Shown: in pieces, positions 49,959 through 59,202 of the stretch
Layout: every line of letters starts with the position of its first letter
How positions within the stretch are numbered: the first letter of the stretch is position 1
Translations under genes and position numbers: made by a program
Notes under the pieces: model-generated
What the model saw: the letters and a program-made list of their open reading frames with translations, nothing else
Databases searched by the model: none
What the model was told of the DNA's origin: nothing
Assembly: GCF_003363265.1 (NCBI RefSeq)
Contig: NZ_QRBF01000010.1
Span: forward strand, 1 to 64,000
Reading direction: 5' to 3'
DNA length: 64,000 nucleotides
Origin: Dyella psychrodurans
GTDB taxonomy: Bacteria > Pseudomonadota > Gammaproteobacteria > Xanthomonadales > Rhodanobacteraceae

Positions 49959-51146
49959 TCAGGCTTTGACAGGCACGGGAATGTCGAACACCTGCCGCAG
50001 ATAGGTGATATAGGCGTCGTCCTCGCACATGTTCTTGCCTGGCGAGTCGCTGAGCTTGGCCACGGGCTGGCCGTTGCAGCGAACCATCTTGATCACGATG
50101 TTGAGCGGTGTCGGCCCCACATCGTTGGTGAGATTGGTGCCGACGCCGAACGCAAGCTGGCACCGGCCGTGGAAGTGGTGATAGAGCTTCATCACTTTCG
50201 GGATATCCAGACCATCGCTGAAGACCAGGATCTTGCTGCGCGGGTCCACACGATTGGCCTCATAGTGCGCCAGCACCCGTTCGCCCCATGCGAAAGGATC
50301 GCCCGAGTCGTGTCGCGTGCCGTCGAACAGCTTGCAGAAATACATGTCGAAGTCGCGCAGGAAAGCGGTGAGACCGTAGACATCCGATAGCGCGATACCC
50401 AGGTCGCCGCGATATTCCTTCGCCCAGGCCTCCAGCGCAGCCACCTGCGAATCGCGCAGACGCGGACCCAGCGCCTGATGCGCCTGCAGGTATTCGTGGG
50501 CAAGCGTGCCCAGGGGACGCAAACCGAGCTGCCATGCCAGCCATACATTGCTGGTGCCAGCCAGTTGCGCGCCAAGGCCGTCGCGCAAGGTGGTCGCCAC
50601 TTCCTTGTGCCACTCGCGCGAGAAGCGACGACGCGTGCCGTAGTCGGCGATGCGGCACTCGGCGTAGCCGGCCGTATCCCGCAACAGCGAGACCTTTTCG
50701 CGCAGGCGGCGGCGCCCTTCGGCCAGATCCAGACCGGCGTTCGTGTTGCGAAAATAGACTTCGTTGACGATTGCCAGCAGCGGCACTTCGAACAGGATGG
50801 TATGCAGCCACGGACCGCAAATCTTGATGTCGATCTCGCCATTGCCCAACGCAGAAGGAGTTATCTCCACATACTTCGCGTTGAGCTGGAACAGACCGAG
50901 GAAGTCGATGAAGTCGCTCTTGAGGAAGCGCCATCCGCGCAGGTAATTGAGTTCCTGCTCTGTGAATCGCAGGCTGCACAGCGCGTGCAGCTCCTCACGA
51001 ATCTCGTCGATATAGGGCACCAGGTCGATGCCGGGGTTACGGCACTTGAATCGGTACTCCACATGCGCGGCGGGGTATTGATGCAGCACCACCTGCATCA
51101 TCGAAAACTTGTAGAGGTCGGTGTCGAGCAGCGAACTGACGATCAT
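49959..51146 (-). CDS. pncB: Nicotinate phosphoribosyltransferase PncB
   Basis: PncB makes nicotinate mononucleotide from nicotinate, PRPP and ATP for NAD salvage. The 395-residue product starts [20 protein letters not shown]. It has FKCRNPGID, the active-site [17 protein letters not shown] and the VGTNLTND phosphate-binding loop near the C-terminus. With pncC at 19694 the window has two NAD-salvage enzymes. Confidence 0.95.
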   Translation of the reverse strand: MIVSSLLDTDLYKFSMMQVVLHQYPAAHVEYRFKCRNPGIDLVPYIDEIREELHALCSLRFTEQELNYLRGWRFLKSDFIDFLGLFQLNAKYVEITPSALGNGEIDIKICGPWLHTILFEVPLLAIVNEVYFRNTNAGLDLAEGRRRLREKVSLLRDTAGYAECRIADYGTRRRFSREWHKEVATTLRDGLGAQLAGTSNVWLAWQLGLRPLGTLAHEYLQAHQALGPRLRDSQVAALEAWAKEYRGDLGIALSDVYGLTAFLRDFDMYFCKLFDGTRHDSGDPFAWGERVLAHYEANRVDPRSKILVFSDGLDIPKVMKLYHHFHGRCQLAFGVGTNLTNDVGPTPLNIVIKMVRCNGQPVAKLSDSPGKNMCEDDAYITYLRQVFDIPVPVKA

Positions 51147-51510
51147 GGATCACTTCCATGCCGGGGGAGAAAAACGCCGCGGCCATGGCGCAGCACTCGA
51201 TAATTATCCTGCCGGAGCGATCGTTATGAATAGAGAAAGATAAGACCCCGGCAGCCAGGGGAGTAACTGCCGGGGCTTGTTAGGTCGCGTTCCGGGGGGA
51301 GGGTAAAAAAGGAACCGACCCCTGGATGTCACGATATTCTGTGCCACCCGGTCGTCGCCTCACGGCGATACGAGTCTTTAGTGTGGTCGTTGCAGGCTAA
51401 GTTCAAGGCTACTATCGAATCGGTTCAGCTTTTCTATAACTTGCAGTGCGCCGGACCATACGGTTTCATGTGCGCACATTTCCAAGTGCTTGTCGTTAAA
51501 GGGACTTGCC
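51147..51510. other. Intergenic region between pncB and the cytochrome fusion gene
   Basis: This 364-base gap has a strong hairpin: CCCCGGCAG (51246-51254) pairs with CTGCCGGGG (51267-51275), loop 12, followed by CTTGTT on the plus strand. It could end a small RNA or act in a leader. A G-run (GGGGGGAGGG) follows at about 51294. No coding sequence is convincing. Confidence 0.4.
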
Positions 51511-52323
51511 ATGCTACGTCGTTGCCTATGCCTTTTTGCACTATGCCTCGCCCTGCCCTTGCACGCGGCGAACCTGAGTGTCGATACCGGTCACGGCGTT
51601 CGCATCTGGACCACGGCGCAGCTTTTGTCACACCCCGACGTACAGACCGTGACCATCCCCGTCGATGTGGCGTTCCGCCAGACCATGCGCTATCGCGCCG
51701 TTCCACTGCGCAGCCTGCTGCCTGGACTGGAACATGGCGATCAACTGCAATTCGTTGCCTGCGACGGGTTCTCTGTCGACATTCCCGCCGATACGATCCT
51801 CAACACGGCCGGCGCCAAGGCATGGCTTGCCATCGAAGATTCCGACAAGCCGTGGCCCGGCCTGCCAAATAACAAGGGAGACGCGGGGCCGTTTTACGTC
51901 GTATGGACCCGGCCCGCGGCCGCCGGTGTGAGCACCGAGCAATGGCCTTACCAGCTTGCACGCATTCAGCGCACAAAGAGCATCGCAGAGCGCTTTCCGC
52001 ACACGGCACCGGCCGTATCCGTGCCCACAGACAGCCCGATCCGCCATGGCTACGCCGTGTTCCAGCGCACATGCTTTGCTTGTCACACCCTCAACGGGGA
52101 AGGCGACGCGCACATGGGGCCGGATCTCAACATTCCGCACAGCCCGACCGATTACCTGAGTGACGAGACGCTGCGCGCTTTCATCCGCAATCCGCAGTCG
52201 TTGCATCTTTGGCCGCAGGCAAAGATGCTCGGATTCCCGACCAAGGAATCGCTTTCGGATGCCGACCTGGACGCGTTGCTTGCGTACCTCCGCTACATGG
52301 CGCAGCACAAGGTCACGCAGTGA
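51511..52323 (+). CDS. Secreted oxidoreductase-like domain fused to cytochrome c
   Basis: The 270-residue protein has a signal peptide (LHAAN near 20). A first domain (about 25-160, IWTTAQLLSHPDVQTVTIPV, then LQFVACDGFSVDIP) looks like the sulfite-oxidase/molybdopterin-binding fold, but without an obvious complete cofactor site. A C-terminal class I cytochrome c has CFACH (188-192) and a likely distal Met239 in QAKMLGFP. ATG 51511 follows AAAGGGAC. It probably acts as a periplasmic redox partner. The function is inferred from domain layout. Confidence 0.7.
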   Translation: MLRRCLCLFALCLALPLHAANLSVDTGHGVRIWTTAQLLSHPDVQTVTIPVDVAFRQTMRYRAVPLRSLLPGLEHGDQLQFVACDGFSVDIPADTILNTAGAKAWLAIEDSDKPWPGLPNNKGDAGPFYVVWTRPAAAGVSTEQWPYQLARIQRTKSIAERFPHTAPAVSVPTDSPIRHGYAVFQRTCFACHTLNGEGDAHMGPDLNIPHSPTDYLSDETLRAFIRNPQSLHLWPQAKMLGFPTKESLSDADLDALLAYLRYMAQHKVTQ

Positions 52324-52328
52324 CGGCC

Positions 52329-53432
52329 TCAATGCGCGAGCGCGGTCGACAGTGAGCCGGACTCTTTCAGCAGCGCCTTGAGTCTGTTTTCGCGCTCCTG
52401 CTTCGGTGCTTTTGCCAGCTCGCGCACGCTGTCGTAAAAAGCCGGCCATCGGCTGCCCGCCTGCTTGAACAGCACCGCGAATGCCTGCACCCATTGGTCG
52501 TAGAGACCGAATGGCAGCAAGGTGGCATTGTTGATGGGCCGCGCCACCCATGCATCGTAACGGTGATCGTTCGGCCAGTTCTTGTCGCGCCAAGCGGCAT
52601 AGCGTGCGCGGAAATCCGCGATCTCGCGTTCCTTGCCCGCAGCCATCGCCGCATCGTCGGCGCCGCTTGCGTAGAGCGTCTTCAAACGTGATCGCAGGTC
52701 GAGCACCAACTGGGTGAAACCGTCTTCCATCGCCTGGCCGCGATCGTCGCCGACCGGCTCGCCGCGCGAACGATGCCATTCGCGCAGCCCCTGGTTCTCC
52801 ACGAACATCGCATAGCTTTCATTGAAGGCCGTGTCGCCCTTCAGATAAATCAGCTGATGGGCAAGTTCGTGGAATATCGTGCCGGCCAGTTCATCATCGT
52901 CCCAGCGCATCATGCTGCTGAGAATGGGATCGGCAAACCACCCGAGCGTGGAATACGCAGGAACGCCGCCGACATACACATCGTTGCCCTGTGCACGCAA
53001 ATGCACGGCACTGTCGACGGCCTTCTTCTGATCAAACCAACCCCGGTAGGCCACGCAGCCGGCAATCGGAAAGCATTGAAGTACTGCATCCACCGAGAAA
53101 CGCGGCGTGGCGTAGACATTCCAGACCACATACGGCCGATGCAGCTCCACGTAATAGGTGTAGCTGCGGTTATTCGGCAGATATAACTGCTTGGAGGCGA
53201 ATTGACGCGCTTGCTGCGAAAGCGCGAGGCGCGCCGCCAGCTTGGCATCGGTGGCGGGATCGGCAATGACTTTGTCTACCGACCGTCGCCGCAACAGCAA
53301 CGCGCTTTCGCCATGCGTGACGTGAGCGTAATAGCGGAGATCGGCACAGGCACCAAGCACGGAGATCACCACGATGCAGCCGATCAGTCTGGCGCTTGGA
53401 AGGAGAATGCGAAGTCGTGTCATCTCCCGCAT
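52329..53432 (-). CDS. Putative zinc aminopeptidase lipoprotein
   Basis: The 367-residue protein has a lipoprotein signal peptide (SVLGAC, Cys near 30) and the zinc motif HELAHQLIYLKGDTAFNE (HExxH-x-E arrangement, near 188). It matches the 'putative aminopeptidase' family. It starts MREMTRLRIL, and the Met four codons later is also possible. It is convergent with the cytochrome fusion gene. The substrate is unknown. Confidence 0.85.
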   Translation of the reverse strand: MREMTRLRILLPSARLIGCIVVISVLGACADLRYYAHVTHGESALLLRRRSVDKVIADPATDAKLAARLALSQQARQFASKQLYLPNNRSYTYYVELHRPYVVWNVYATPRFSVDAVLQCFPIAGCVAYRGWFDQKKAVDSAVHLRAQGNDVYVGGVPAYSTLGWFADPILSSMMRWDDDELAGTIFHELAHQLIYLKGDTAFNESYAMFVENQGLREWHRSRGEPVGDDRGQAMEDGFTQLVLDLRSRLKTLYASGADDAAMAAGKEREIADFRARYAAWRDKNWPNDHRYDAWVARPINNATLLPFGLYDQWVQAFAVLFKQAGSRWPAFYDSVRELAKAPKQERENRLKALLKESGSLSTALAH

Positions 53433-53455
53433 TCTGGCCTAAGACTCAGCCGCGG

Positions 53456-53863
53456 TCAGTGGCCGCCGTGTCCGCCGCCCGAAGACCCGTGCGATGCGCC
53501 GTGACCGCCAGACCAGCCGCCGTGACCGCCAGACCAGCCGCCATGTCCGCCGGACCAGCCACCACGCCCGTGCCAACCGCCACCGCCACGGTAGTAATGA
53601 CCACCGTACCAATAGCCGCCGACGATGACACCCGGGCCATAGCAGCAGCCGTAGTACCCGTAGCCGTAGCCGTAACCGTACGGGTAATAACCGTAGTAAG
53701 GGTAGCTATAGACGACGGAAGGTCCCGTTCCGTAATAGGCATCGCCCGCATAGCCGTTGCCTTGCACATAGCTGTATCCCGGCGCGATGTAGCAACCGGA
53801 AAGCAGGCCCGTTAGCGCGGCCAGAACAAGGCCGGATATCACTCGTTTGATGATGGATTTCAT
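53456..53863 (-). CDS. Gly/Tyr/His-rich lipoprotein
   Basis: The 135-residue protein has a lipobox LLSGC (Cys24). Then comes a Tyr/Gly/Pro-rich stretch with YGYGYGYY and a C-terminal set of three WSGGHGG repeats followed by HGASHGSSGGGHGGH. Such composition suggests a surface-exposed, disordered, metal-binding or matrix protein. No domain is recognised. It follows the H1-like gene on the same strand after a terminator. Confidence 0.7.
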   Translation of the reverse strand: MKSIIKRVISGLVLAALTGLLSGCYIAPGYSYVQGNGYAGDAYYGTGPSVVYSYPYYGYYPYGYGYGYGYYGCCYGPGVIVGGYWYGGHYYRGGGGWHGRGGWSGGHGGWSGGHGGWSGGHGASHGSSGGGHGGH

Positions 53864-53925
53864 GGCGGGGACTCCATGCTTCTACGTCAATACAATACTC
53901 CTGAACCGTTGAATATGCTCTGAGT

Positions 53926-53961
53926 AAAAAAGGCCGGCCCGCGCTGATGCGATAACCGGCC
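53926..53961 (-). terminator. Terminator of the histone H1-like gene
   Basis: GGCCGG (53932-53937) and CCGGCC (53956-53961) form a stem with an inner CGC-TGAT-GCG pair. On the minus strand it is followed by six U residues. Confidence 0.7.
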
Positions 53962-53997
53962 CTTACACCCATAGGCATACGGCAAAGAAGATTTCGA

Positions 53998-54702
53998 TCA
54001 GCTTTTACCGTTCTTCGACTGGTCGCCGCGTCCGTGCGCAATATGGTTGTGCGCCGATTCCGCGGAATGGTTGCCTGCGTGGTTATGGACATCGCCGTTG
54101 CCGGGATGCGGAGCCGAATTCGCACCAGGCCACGCCGGCCCTTGCTTGACCCGCTGCTGCTTGGCTTGCAGCAAGGCCTGAATATGCGCGACAGCCTCTT
54201 CAGGGCTGATATGCGCCGTCGTGGGCGGCGCCTCGGCCGTCGACCTCTCTTCCGGCTTTCTCAGGACGGAGGGCTGTACCGTTGGAGCTTGTTTTTTCGC
54301 CGCCAACGGTTCGTTGGAAATAGCGGTTATGCCCAAAGAGCGAGGGCGCGTCGCTTTTTTTTGCGCTGCCTTCTTGGACGGTGCATTGCTGACCGGAACT
54401 CGCCCTGCCTGCTTCGATAACGGCGCTTTGGCAACGGCTGTCTTCTTTACCGTTTTTTTCGCAACAACTTTCTTCGCGGTCTTGCTCACGACAGTCTTCT
54501 TGCCAACCGCTTTCTTTACCGCTTTCTTTGCGGCCTTTGCTGGAGCCTTTTTCGCTGCCTTCTTGCTCGCCACCGCTTTTTTGGGGGCTTTCTTCGGAAC
54601 AGCGGCTGGCTTGTTGACTGCCTTCTTCCTGGTCGAACTAACGCGCTTGGATACGTTGCTGGCCGCGGACTTCTTCGCGGCAGACTTGCGGGTCGTTGCC
54701 AT
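53998..54702 (-). CDS. Histone H1-like Lys/Ala-rich DNA-binding protein
   Basis: The 234-residue product is extremely rich in Lys, Ala, Pro and Thr over residues 1-120, with repeated AAKK, KKAVKK and VAKK units like the tail of histone H1 and bacterial AlgP/HU-tail proteins. After a linker (about 120-165) comes a short helix ISPEEAVAHIQALLQAKQQR and a His/Asn/Gly-rich tail. It probably binds DNA or polyphosphate. The target is unknown. The strong repetition makes the length likely to vary among strains. Confidence 0.75.
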   Translation of the reverse strand: MATTRKSAAKKSAASNVSKRVSSTRKKAVNKPAAVPKKAPKKAVASKKAAKKAPAKAAKKAVKKAVGKKTVVSKTAKKVVAKKTVKKTAVAKAPLSKQAGRVPVSNAPSKKAAQKKATRPRSLGITAISNEPLAAKKQAPTVQPSVLRKPEERSTAEAPPTTAHISPEEAVAHIQALLQAKQQRVKQGPAWPGANSAPHPGNGDVHNHAGNHSAESAHNHIAHGRGDQSKNGKS

Positions 54703-54780
54703 GCGTGGGTACTCCGCCGGTGGTCGGTGATGTCAAAGTGTCATCATCAGGATGTATGCGCCGTGAGCAAGTGCCGGAAT

Positions 54781-55401
54781 TCACATGCCGGGTTGCGCTA
54801 ACGAACCCAGGAAATGCGGCAACACCATGGGGTTCACCAGCACCGTGAACACCACGCCATAAGCCGCTCCCCAAAGGTGGGCGCTATGATTGATATTGCC
54901 CTGCCCTCGCTGGTCCATGTAGATGGAGTAGGCGACGTAGAGCACCGCATAAATGATGGCCGGTATCGGTACGAACCAAACCAGGATGCGTGTCCAGGGC
55001 GACAGCATGATGAAACCGAACAGCACCGCAGACACCGCACCCGATGCACCCAGGCTGCGATAGTTGTTGTTGTGCCGATTCTTCAGATAGGTCGGCAAAA
55101 TCGAGATGATCAGGCCGCCCAGGTAAAACAGGCCGAATCCGAACGCTCCAAGCGAGTCGTTGTAAAACGGCTCCATCTCCCTGCCGAAGAAGTAAAGCGT
55201 CATCATGTTGAACAACAAGTGCATGCCGTCGGCGTGGATCAACCCGTAAGTGACCAGGCGGTAGTACTCGCGCTTCCGCTCGATCGCTGGTGGCCACAGG
55301 ATGAGATCGTCGATCAGGCGTCGATTGCTGAACGCCATGAAGGAGACGATGCACGTGGCGGCAAGAATAAGGAGCAACGTAATGGGTAACCCACCCGGCA
55401 T
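54781..55401 (-). CDS. Rhomboid family intramembrane serine protease
   Basis: The 206-residue membrane protein has six membrane segments with the catalytic Ser120 in GASGA and His175 in NHSAHLWGAAYG, plus the HLLFNMMTLYFFG segment. It cleaves membrane-anchored proteins within the bilayer. ATG 55401 (MPGGLPITLLL) is preferred over longer starts. Confidence 0.9.
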   Translation of the reverse strand: MPGGLPITLLLILAATCIVSFMAFSNRRLIDDLILWPPAIERKREYYRLVTYGLIHADGMHLLFNMMTLYFFGREMEPFYNDSLGAFGFGLFYLGGLIISILPTYLKNRHNNNYRSLGASGAVSAVLFGFIMLSPWTRILVWFVPIPAIIYAVLYVAYSIYMDQRGQGNINHSAHLWGAAYGVVFTVLVNPMVLPHFLGSLAQPGM

Positions 55402-55509
55402 ATGACGAATCCGACAAAGTTTGGGAATCTGCCCATCTTGACGTTCACGGGCCAAGTTGTCGACGGCTAGAATGCGCGTTCAAGCCATGTCCCGTCGTCC
55501 TCGAGCCGT

Positions 55510-56391
55510 ATGAAACCGATCCGCTACATGCATTTGGATGTCTTCGCCGCCAGTCCCGGCGGAGGCAATCACCTCGGCGTCGTGACGGATGCAACCGGCT
55601 GGAGCGACGCCCAGATGCAGCGCTACGCGCGCTGGACCGATCTGGTGGAAACCACCTTCCTCCTACCGCCCACCGATCCCAAAGCCAGTTATCGCGTGCG
55701 CATCTTCACGCCGCAGAAGGAGATTGCCTTCGCGGGCCATCCCAGCGTCGGCAGCGCGCATGCCGTGCTCGAATGCGGACTCGCGCAGCCGAAGGATGGC
55801 TTGCTGTGGCAGGAGTGCGGCGCAGGCATCTTGCCGATACGCGTGGAAGGCGGCGGCCCGCAGCGAAAGCTTCTGCTGCAATCGCCCGACGCCAGGGTCG
55901 TGAAAACCGGCCTGCATGCCCATCCCCTGCTCGCCGCCACGCTCGACAGCATCGATATCGGCGCACTGCCACCCGCCCTGGTCGACGGTGGCCGGCGTTG
56001 GTGGCTGGCCGAATGCGCGGACGAAGCGAGCCTGCGCGCATGGCAACCCGACCATAGCGCCATCGGTGCTTTGGCGGTCACCAGCGGCAGCATGGGCCTG
56101 TGCGCGTTTGCGCGCAGCAACCATCCCGATTATCAGTTGGTCGTGCGCGCGTTTCCGTCCGGCGTGGGTATCGTCGAAGATCCCGCCTCGGGCGCGGCCA
56201 ACGGCCTCATCGCCGCGTATCTGCTGCATGCCGAGCCGAACGGTCCACTGGCACGCGGTTACTCCGTGAGCCAGGGACGCGAGATGGGACACGATGCGCT
56301 GCTGATTGCACACATCGTCAACGGCACGATCTGGATCGGTGGGCACACCAATACGGTGATCGACGGCACCTTGCATTGGAGCGACGCCTAA
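55510..56391 (+). CDS. PhzF family isomerase-like protein
   Basis: The 293-residue protein belongs to the PhzF/diaminopimelate-epimerase fold. It has the early DVFAASPGGGNHLGVV, a catalytic Glu in DLVETTFLLP (Glu47), IAFAGHPSVGSAHAV and VEDPASGAANG. Most members outside phenazine clusters have no known substrate, and there are no other phz genes here. It is divergent from rhomboid. Confidence 0.9.
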   Translation: MKPIRYMHLDVFAASPGGGNHLGVVTDATGWSDAQMQRYARWTDLVETTFLLPPTDPKASYRVRIFTPQKEIAFAGHPSVGSAHAVLECGLAQPKDGLLWQECGAGILPIRVEGGGPQRKLLLQSPDARVVKTGLHAHPLLAATLDSIDIGALPPALVDGGRRWWLAECADEASLRAWQPDHSAIGALAVTSGSMGLCAFARSNHPDYQLVVRAFPSGVGIVEDPASGAANGLIAAYLLHAEPNGPLARGYSVSQGREMGHDALLIAHIVNGTIWIGGHTNTVIDGTLHWSDA

Positions 56392-56432
56392 ACGTCGCGC
56401 GACGCAAGCAGCCGCGGTTGAAACATCTCTGA

Positions 56433-57320
56433 TTATTTCTTGCGATGCGCCAGATTTGCGCGGCGCTCCGAAACGCGTGCGAGCGCGGAGAGATCCATCG
56501 ACTCGCCGCCGTCGGCCATCGCCTCCAGCAAACTGTCGCGCAGTACGCCGGCCAGCGGCATGGGCACTTGCGCAGCGTGGCCGGCTTCCTGCGCCAGCAT
56601 CACGTCCTTCAATCCAAGCGGCAGCGCGAAACCGGGTGGCGTGAAACGCTGCTCCGCAATCGACTTGCCGTAGATTTGATACACGGGCGACGCGAACAGC
56701 GTGCTGGTCATCAGCTCGATGAAATCGGCCGCGCTCACGTCGTAGGCGCGCGCAAGCACGGAAGCCTCCGCCAGGCTCTCGATAGCCGTGACGATCATGA
56801 AATTGCCAGCCAGCTTCACCGCATTGGCGCGCTCGGGCACATCGCCCAGCGGCCACAGCCTCGCGGCCATGACTTCAAGCAACGGTCTGGCCTTCTCGAT
56901 TGCGCTGCCCTGACCCGCCATCAGCATATTGAGCTTTCCCGCCGCTGCCACGTCGGGCCGGCCAAACACAGGCGCTGCGACATAACCCAGGCCACGTCTG
57001 GCGTGTTCTTCCGCGAGTTGCCTGGCGAGCGCCACGGAGATCGTCGCGTGATTGACATGCACGGTGCCGGAGTCCATCGCATCCAGCAGGCCGCTTTCGA
57101 GGAAGACTTCGCGCACGGATTGATCGTTGGAAAGCATGCTGTGCAGGACATCGCCTTGCGCCGCGCGGTCCGGCGTGCGCACTACCTTCGCGCCTAGCGA
57201 TGCGAGCTTTTCCGAAGGCGCTTCCGACCTGTTCCAAACGGTAACGGCGTGCCCCGCAGCAACCAGGTTGCTGGCCATGGCGCCGCCCATGGCGCCCAAT
57301 CCGATAAAACCGACTTTCAT
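56433..57320 (-). CDS. NAD(P)-dependent beta-hydroxyacid dehydrogenase
   Basis: The 295-residue protein starts with a dinucleotide-binding fold VGFIGLGAMGGAMASNLVAA. It has the 3-hydroxyisobutyrate dehydrogenase family pattern, with the catalytic Lys in NAVKLAGNFMIV. Family members oxidise 3-hydroxyisobutyrate, tartronate semialdehyde or gamma-hydroxybutyrate. The substrate is not determinable here. Confidence 0.88.
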   Translation of the reverse strand: MKVGFIGLGAMGGAMASNLVAAGHAVTVWNRSEAPSEKLASLGAKVVRTPDRAAQGDVLHSMLSNDQSVREVFLESGLLDAMDSGTVHVNHATISVALARQLAEEHARRGLGYVAAPVFGRPDVAAAGKLNMLMAGQGSAIEKARPLLEVMAARLWPLGDVPERANAVKLAGNFMIVTAIESLAEASVLARAYDVSAADFIELMTSTLFASPVYQIYGKSIAEQRFTPPGFALPLGLKDVMLAQEAGHAAQVPMPLAGVLRDSLLEAMADGGESMDLSALARVSERRANLAHRKK

Positions 57321-57384
57321 GGCGAATCTCCGATAAACGGATATCTAAGTGCAACACAACCGATGTTCAAGGGTTGCAAACGCG

Positions 57385-58563
57385 CTACACCACTTCGCCC
57401 GCCGCATAACCCGATGCCCATGCCCATTGGAAGTTGTAGCCGCCCAACCAGCCGGTCACATCGACCACCTCGCCGATGAAATACAAACCCGGCACCAGCT
57501 TCGACTGCATCGTGCTGGAAGAAAGACCATCCGTATCCACGCCGCCGAGCGTCACTTCCGCCGTACGGTAGCCTTCCGTGCCGCTGGCAACGATCGGCCA
57601 GTGGTGCAGCTGCGTTCCGATCTCGCGCAGCTCCGCATCGCGGTACTGGCGCATGGGGCGGCTGTGCAACCACAACTCGCACAGGCGTTGCGCCAATCGT
57701 TTCGGCAGCAGGTCGCCTAACGCATTGCGCAATTCGGCAGCAGGACGCGCCACGCGCTGCGCGACCAGCCAGTCGCCGATATCCACATCCGGCGAAAGGT
57801 CGATGCGCAAATCGTCGCCGGGCTGCCAGTACGACGAAATCTGCAGAATCGACGGACCACTGATGCCACGATGCGTGAACAACAGGCCCGCGCGAAAACT
57901 GCGTTTGCCGACGCGGACCTCCGCGACCGGCAAGGCAACGCCCGCGAGGTCCTGGTAGTGCTCCTGATGCTTGCCGCTCAAGGTCAGCGGTACGAGACCC
58001 GCACGGGTCGCGAGCACGTTATGGCCAAACTGGCGTGCAAGCTCATAACCGAAACCCGTGGCGCCCATGCTGGGAATCGAGAGTCCGCCGGAGGCGATCA
58101 CCAACGAATCGGCATGAATCTCGCCCTTCGCCGTCAGCACGGCGAAGCTCTCGCCGGTCTTGCGAACCCGCTGCACCCCACAACTGGTTTCGATGCGAAC
58201 GTTCGCTGCCGCACATTCGTCCAGCAGCATTCGCACGACCAACTTGGACGACTCGTCGCAGAACAACTGTCCCAGTTCTTTTTCGTGAAACGCGATGCGA
58301 TGTTTCTCGACCAGCGCAATGAAATCGGCGGGTGTATACCGCGCCAGCGCCGATTTGGCGAAATGCGGATTGGCCGAAAGGTATTGCGCAGGCGTCACAC
58401 CCAGATTGGTGAAATTGCAGCGCCCGCCGCCGGACATGAGAATCTTCTTGCCCGGCTTGTTGGCATGATCCAGCACCAGCACATGCCGCCCGCGCTGGCC
58501 GGCGGTGATGGCACACATCAAGCCCGCGGCGCCGGCTCCGATGACCAGGACATCCACTTTCAC
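57385..58563 (-). CDS. HI0933/YhiN family flavoprotein
   Basis: The 392-residue protein binds FAD through VLVIGAGAAGLMCAITAGQRG at the N-terminus and has the family segment GKKILMSGGGRCNFTN (near 42). It ends with the FAD C-terminal motif GLYFIGEVVDVTGWLGGYNF. A GTG start at 58563 gives a normal length. The family is widespread, and its role is unknown. Confidence 0.9.
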   Translation of the reverse strand: MKVDVLVIGAGAAGLMCAITAGQRGRHVLVLDHANKPGKKILMSGGGRCNFTNLGVTPAQYLSANPHFAKSALARYTPADFIALVEKHRIAFHEKELGQLFCDESSKLVVRMLLDECAAANVRIETSCGVQRVRKTGESFAVLTAKGEIHADSLVIASGGLSIPSMGATGFGYELARQFGHNVLATRAGLVPLTLSGKHQEHYQDLAGVALPVAEVRVGKRSFRAGLLFTHRGISGPSILQISSYWQPGDDLRIDLSPDVDIGDWLVAQRVARPAAELRNALGDLLPKRLAQRLCELWLHSRPMRQYRDAELREIGTQLHHWPIVASGTEGYRTAEVTLGGVDTDGLSSSTMQSKLVPGLYFIGEVVDVTGWLGGYNFQWAWASGYAAGEVV

Positions 58564-58662
58564 ACGATCACCGTAAGCTTGCCTGCCCGAGTACACATGC
58601 GTGCATTATCCAACAGATACATGGCTTACACTTGCGGCCTGCCCCTGTTACGGACCATCGCC

Positions 58663-59145
58663 ATGCCCTCCTTCGACGTGATTTCCGAGGTCGACAAGCA
58701 CGAACTGACCAACGCGGTCGACCAGGCCAACCGCGAGCTGTCCACCCGTTTCGACTTCAAGGGTACGGACGCGAAGTTCGAGCTGGACAAGTTCGTCATC
58801 ACGCAAAGCGCGCCCAGCGAATTCCAGCTGCAACAGATGATGGACATTCTGCGCGGCCGGCTGGCCTCGCGAAAAATCGACACCCGCGCGCTGGATGTTG
58901 CCGAGCCCGAAGTCAATCTTGGCGGTGCACGGCAAAAGATCACGGTGAAGCAAGGCATCGAGCAGCCGGTCGCGAAGGATCTGGTGAAAATATTGAAAGA
59001 GTCCAAGCTCAAGGTCGAAGCGCAGATCAACGGCGACAAACTGCGCGTAACCGGCAAGAAGCGCGACGATCTGCAACTTGCCATGGCGGTGTTGCGAAAG
59101 GCCGAAGTGAACCTGCCTCTGCAGTTCGACAATTTTCGCGACTGA
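58663..59145 (+). CDS. yajQ: YajQ family nucleotide-binding protein
   Basis: The 160-residue protein starts MPSFDVISEVDKHELTNAVD and has two ferredoxin-like repeats. In Xanthomonas the YajQ homologue binds cyclic di-GMP and works with a LysR-type regulator on virulence genes. Residues such as FDFKGTDAKFE and TGKKRDDLQ fit. It is divergent from the flavoprotein gene. Confidence 0.95.
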   Translation: MPSFDVISEVDKHELTNAVDQANRELSTRFDFKGTDAKFELDKFVITQSAPSEFQLQQMMDILRGRLASRKIDTRALDVAEPEVNLGGARQKITVKQGIEQPVAKDLVKILKESKLKVEAQINGDKLRVTGKKRDDLQLAMAVLRKAEVNLPLQFDNFRD

Positions 59146-59202
59146 GTCCCCCAGCCATGCTCCTCCCCTGCTTGCCGGGGAGGGAGTAGAAGCAGCGTGG
59201 AC

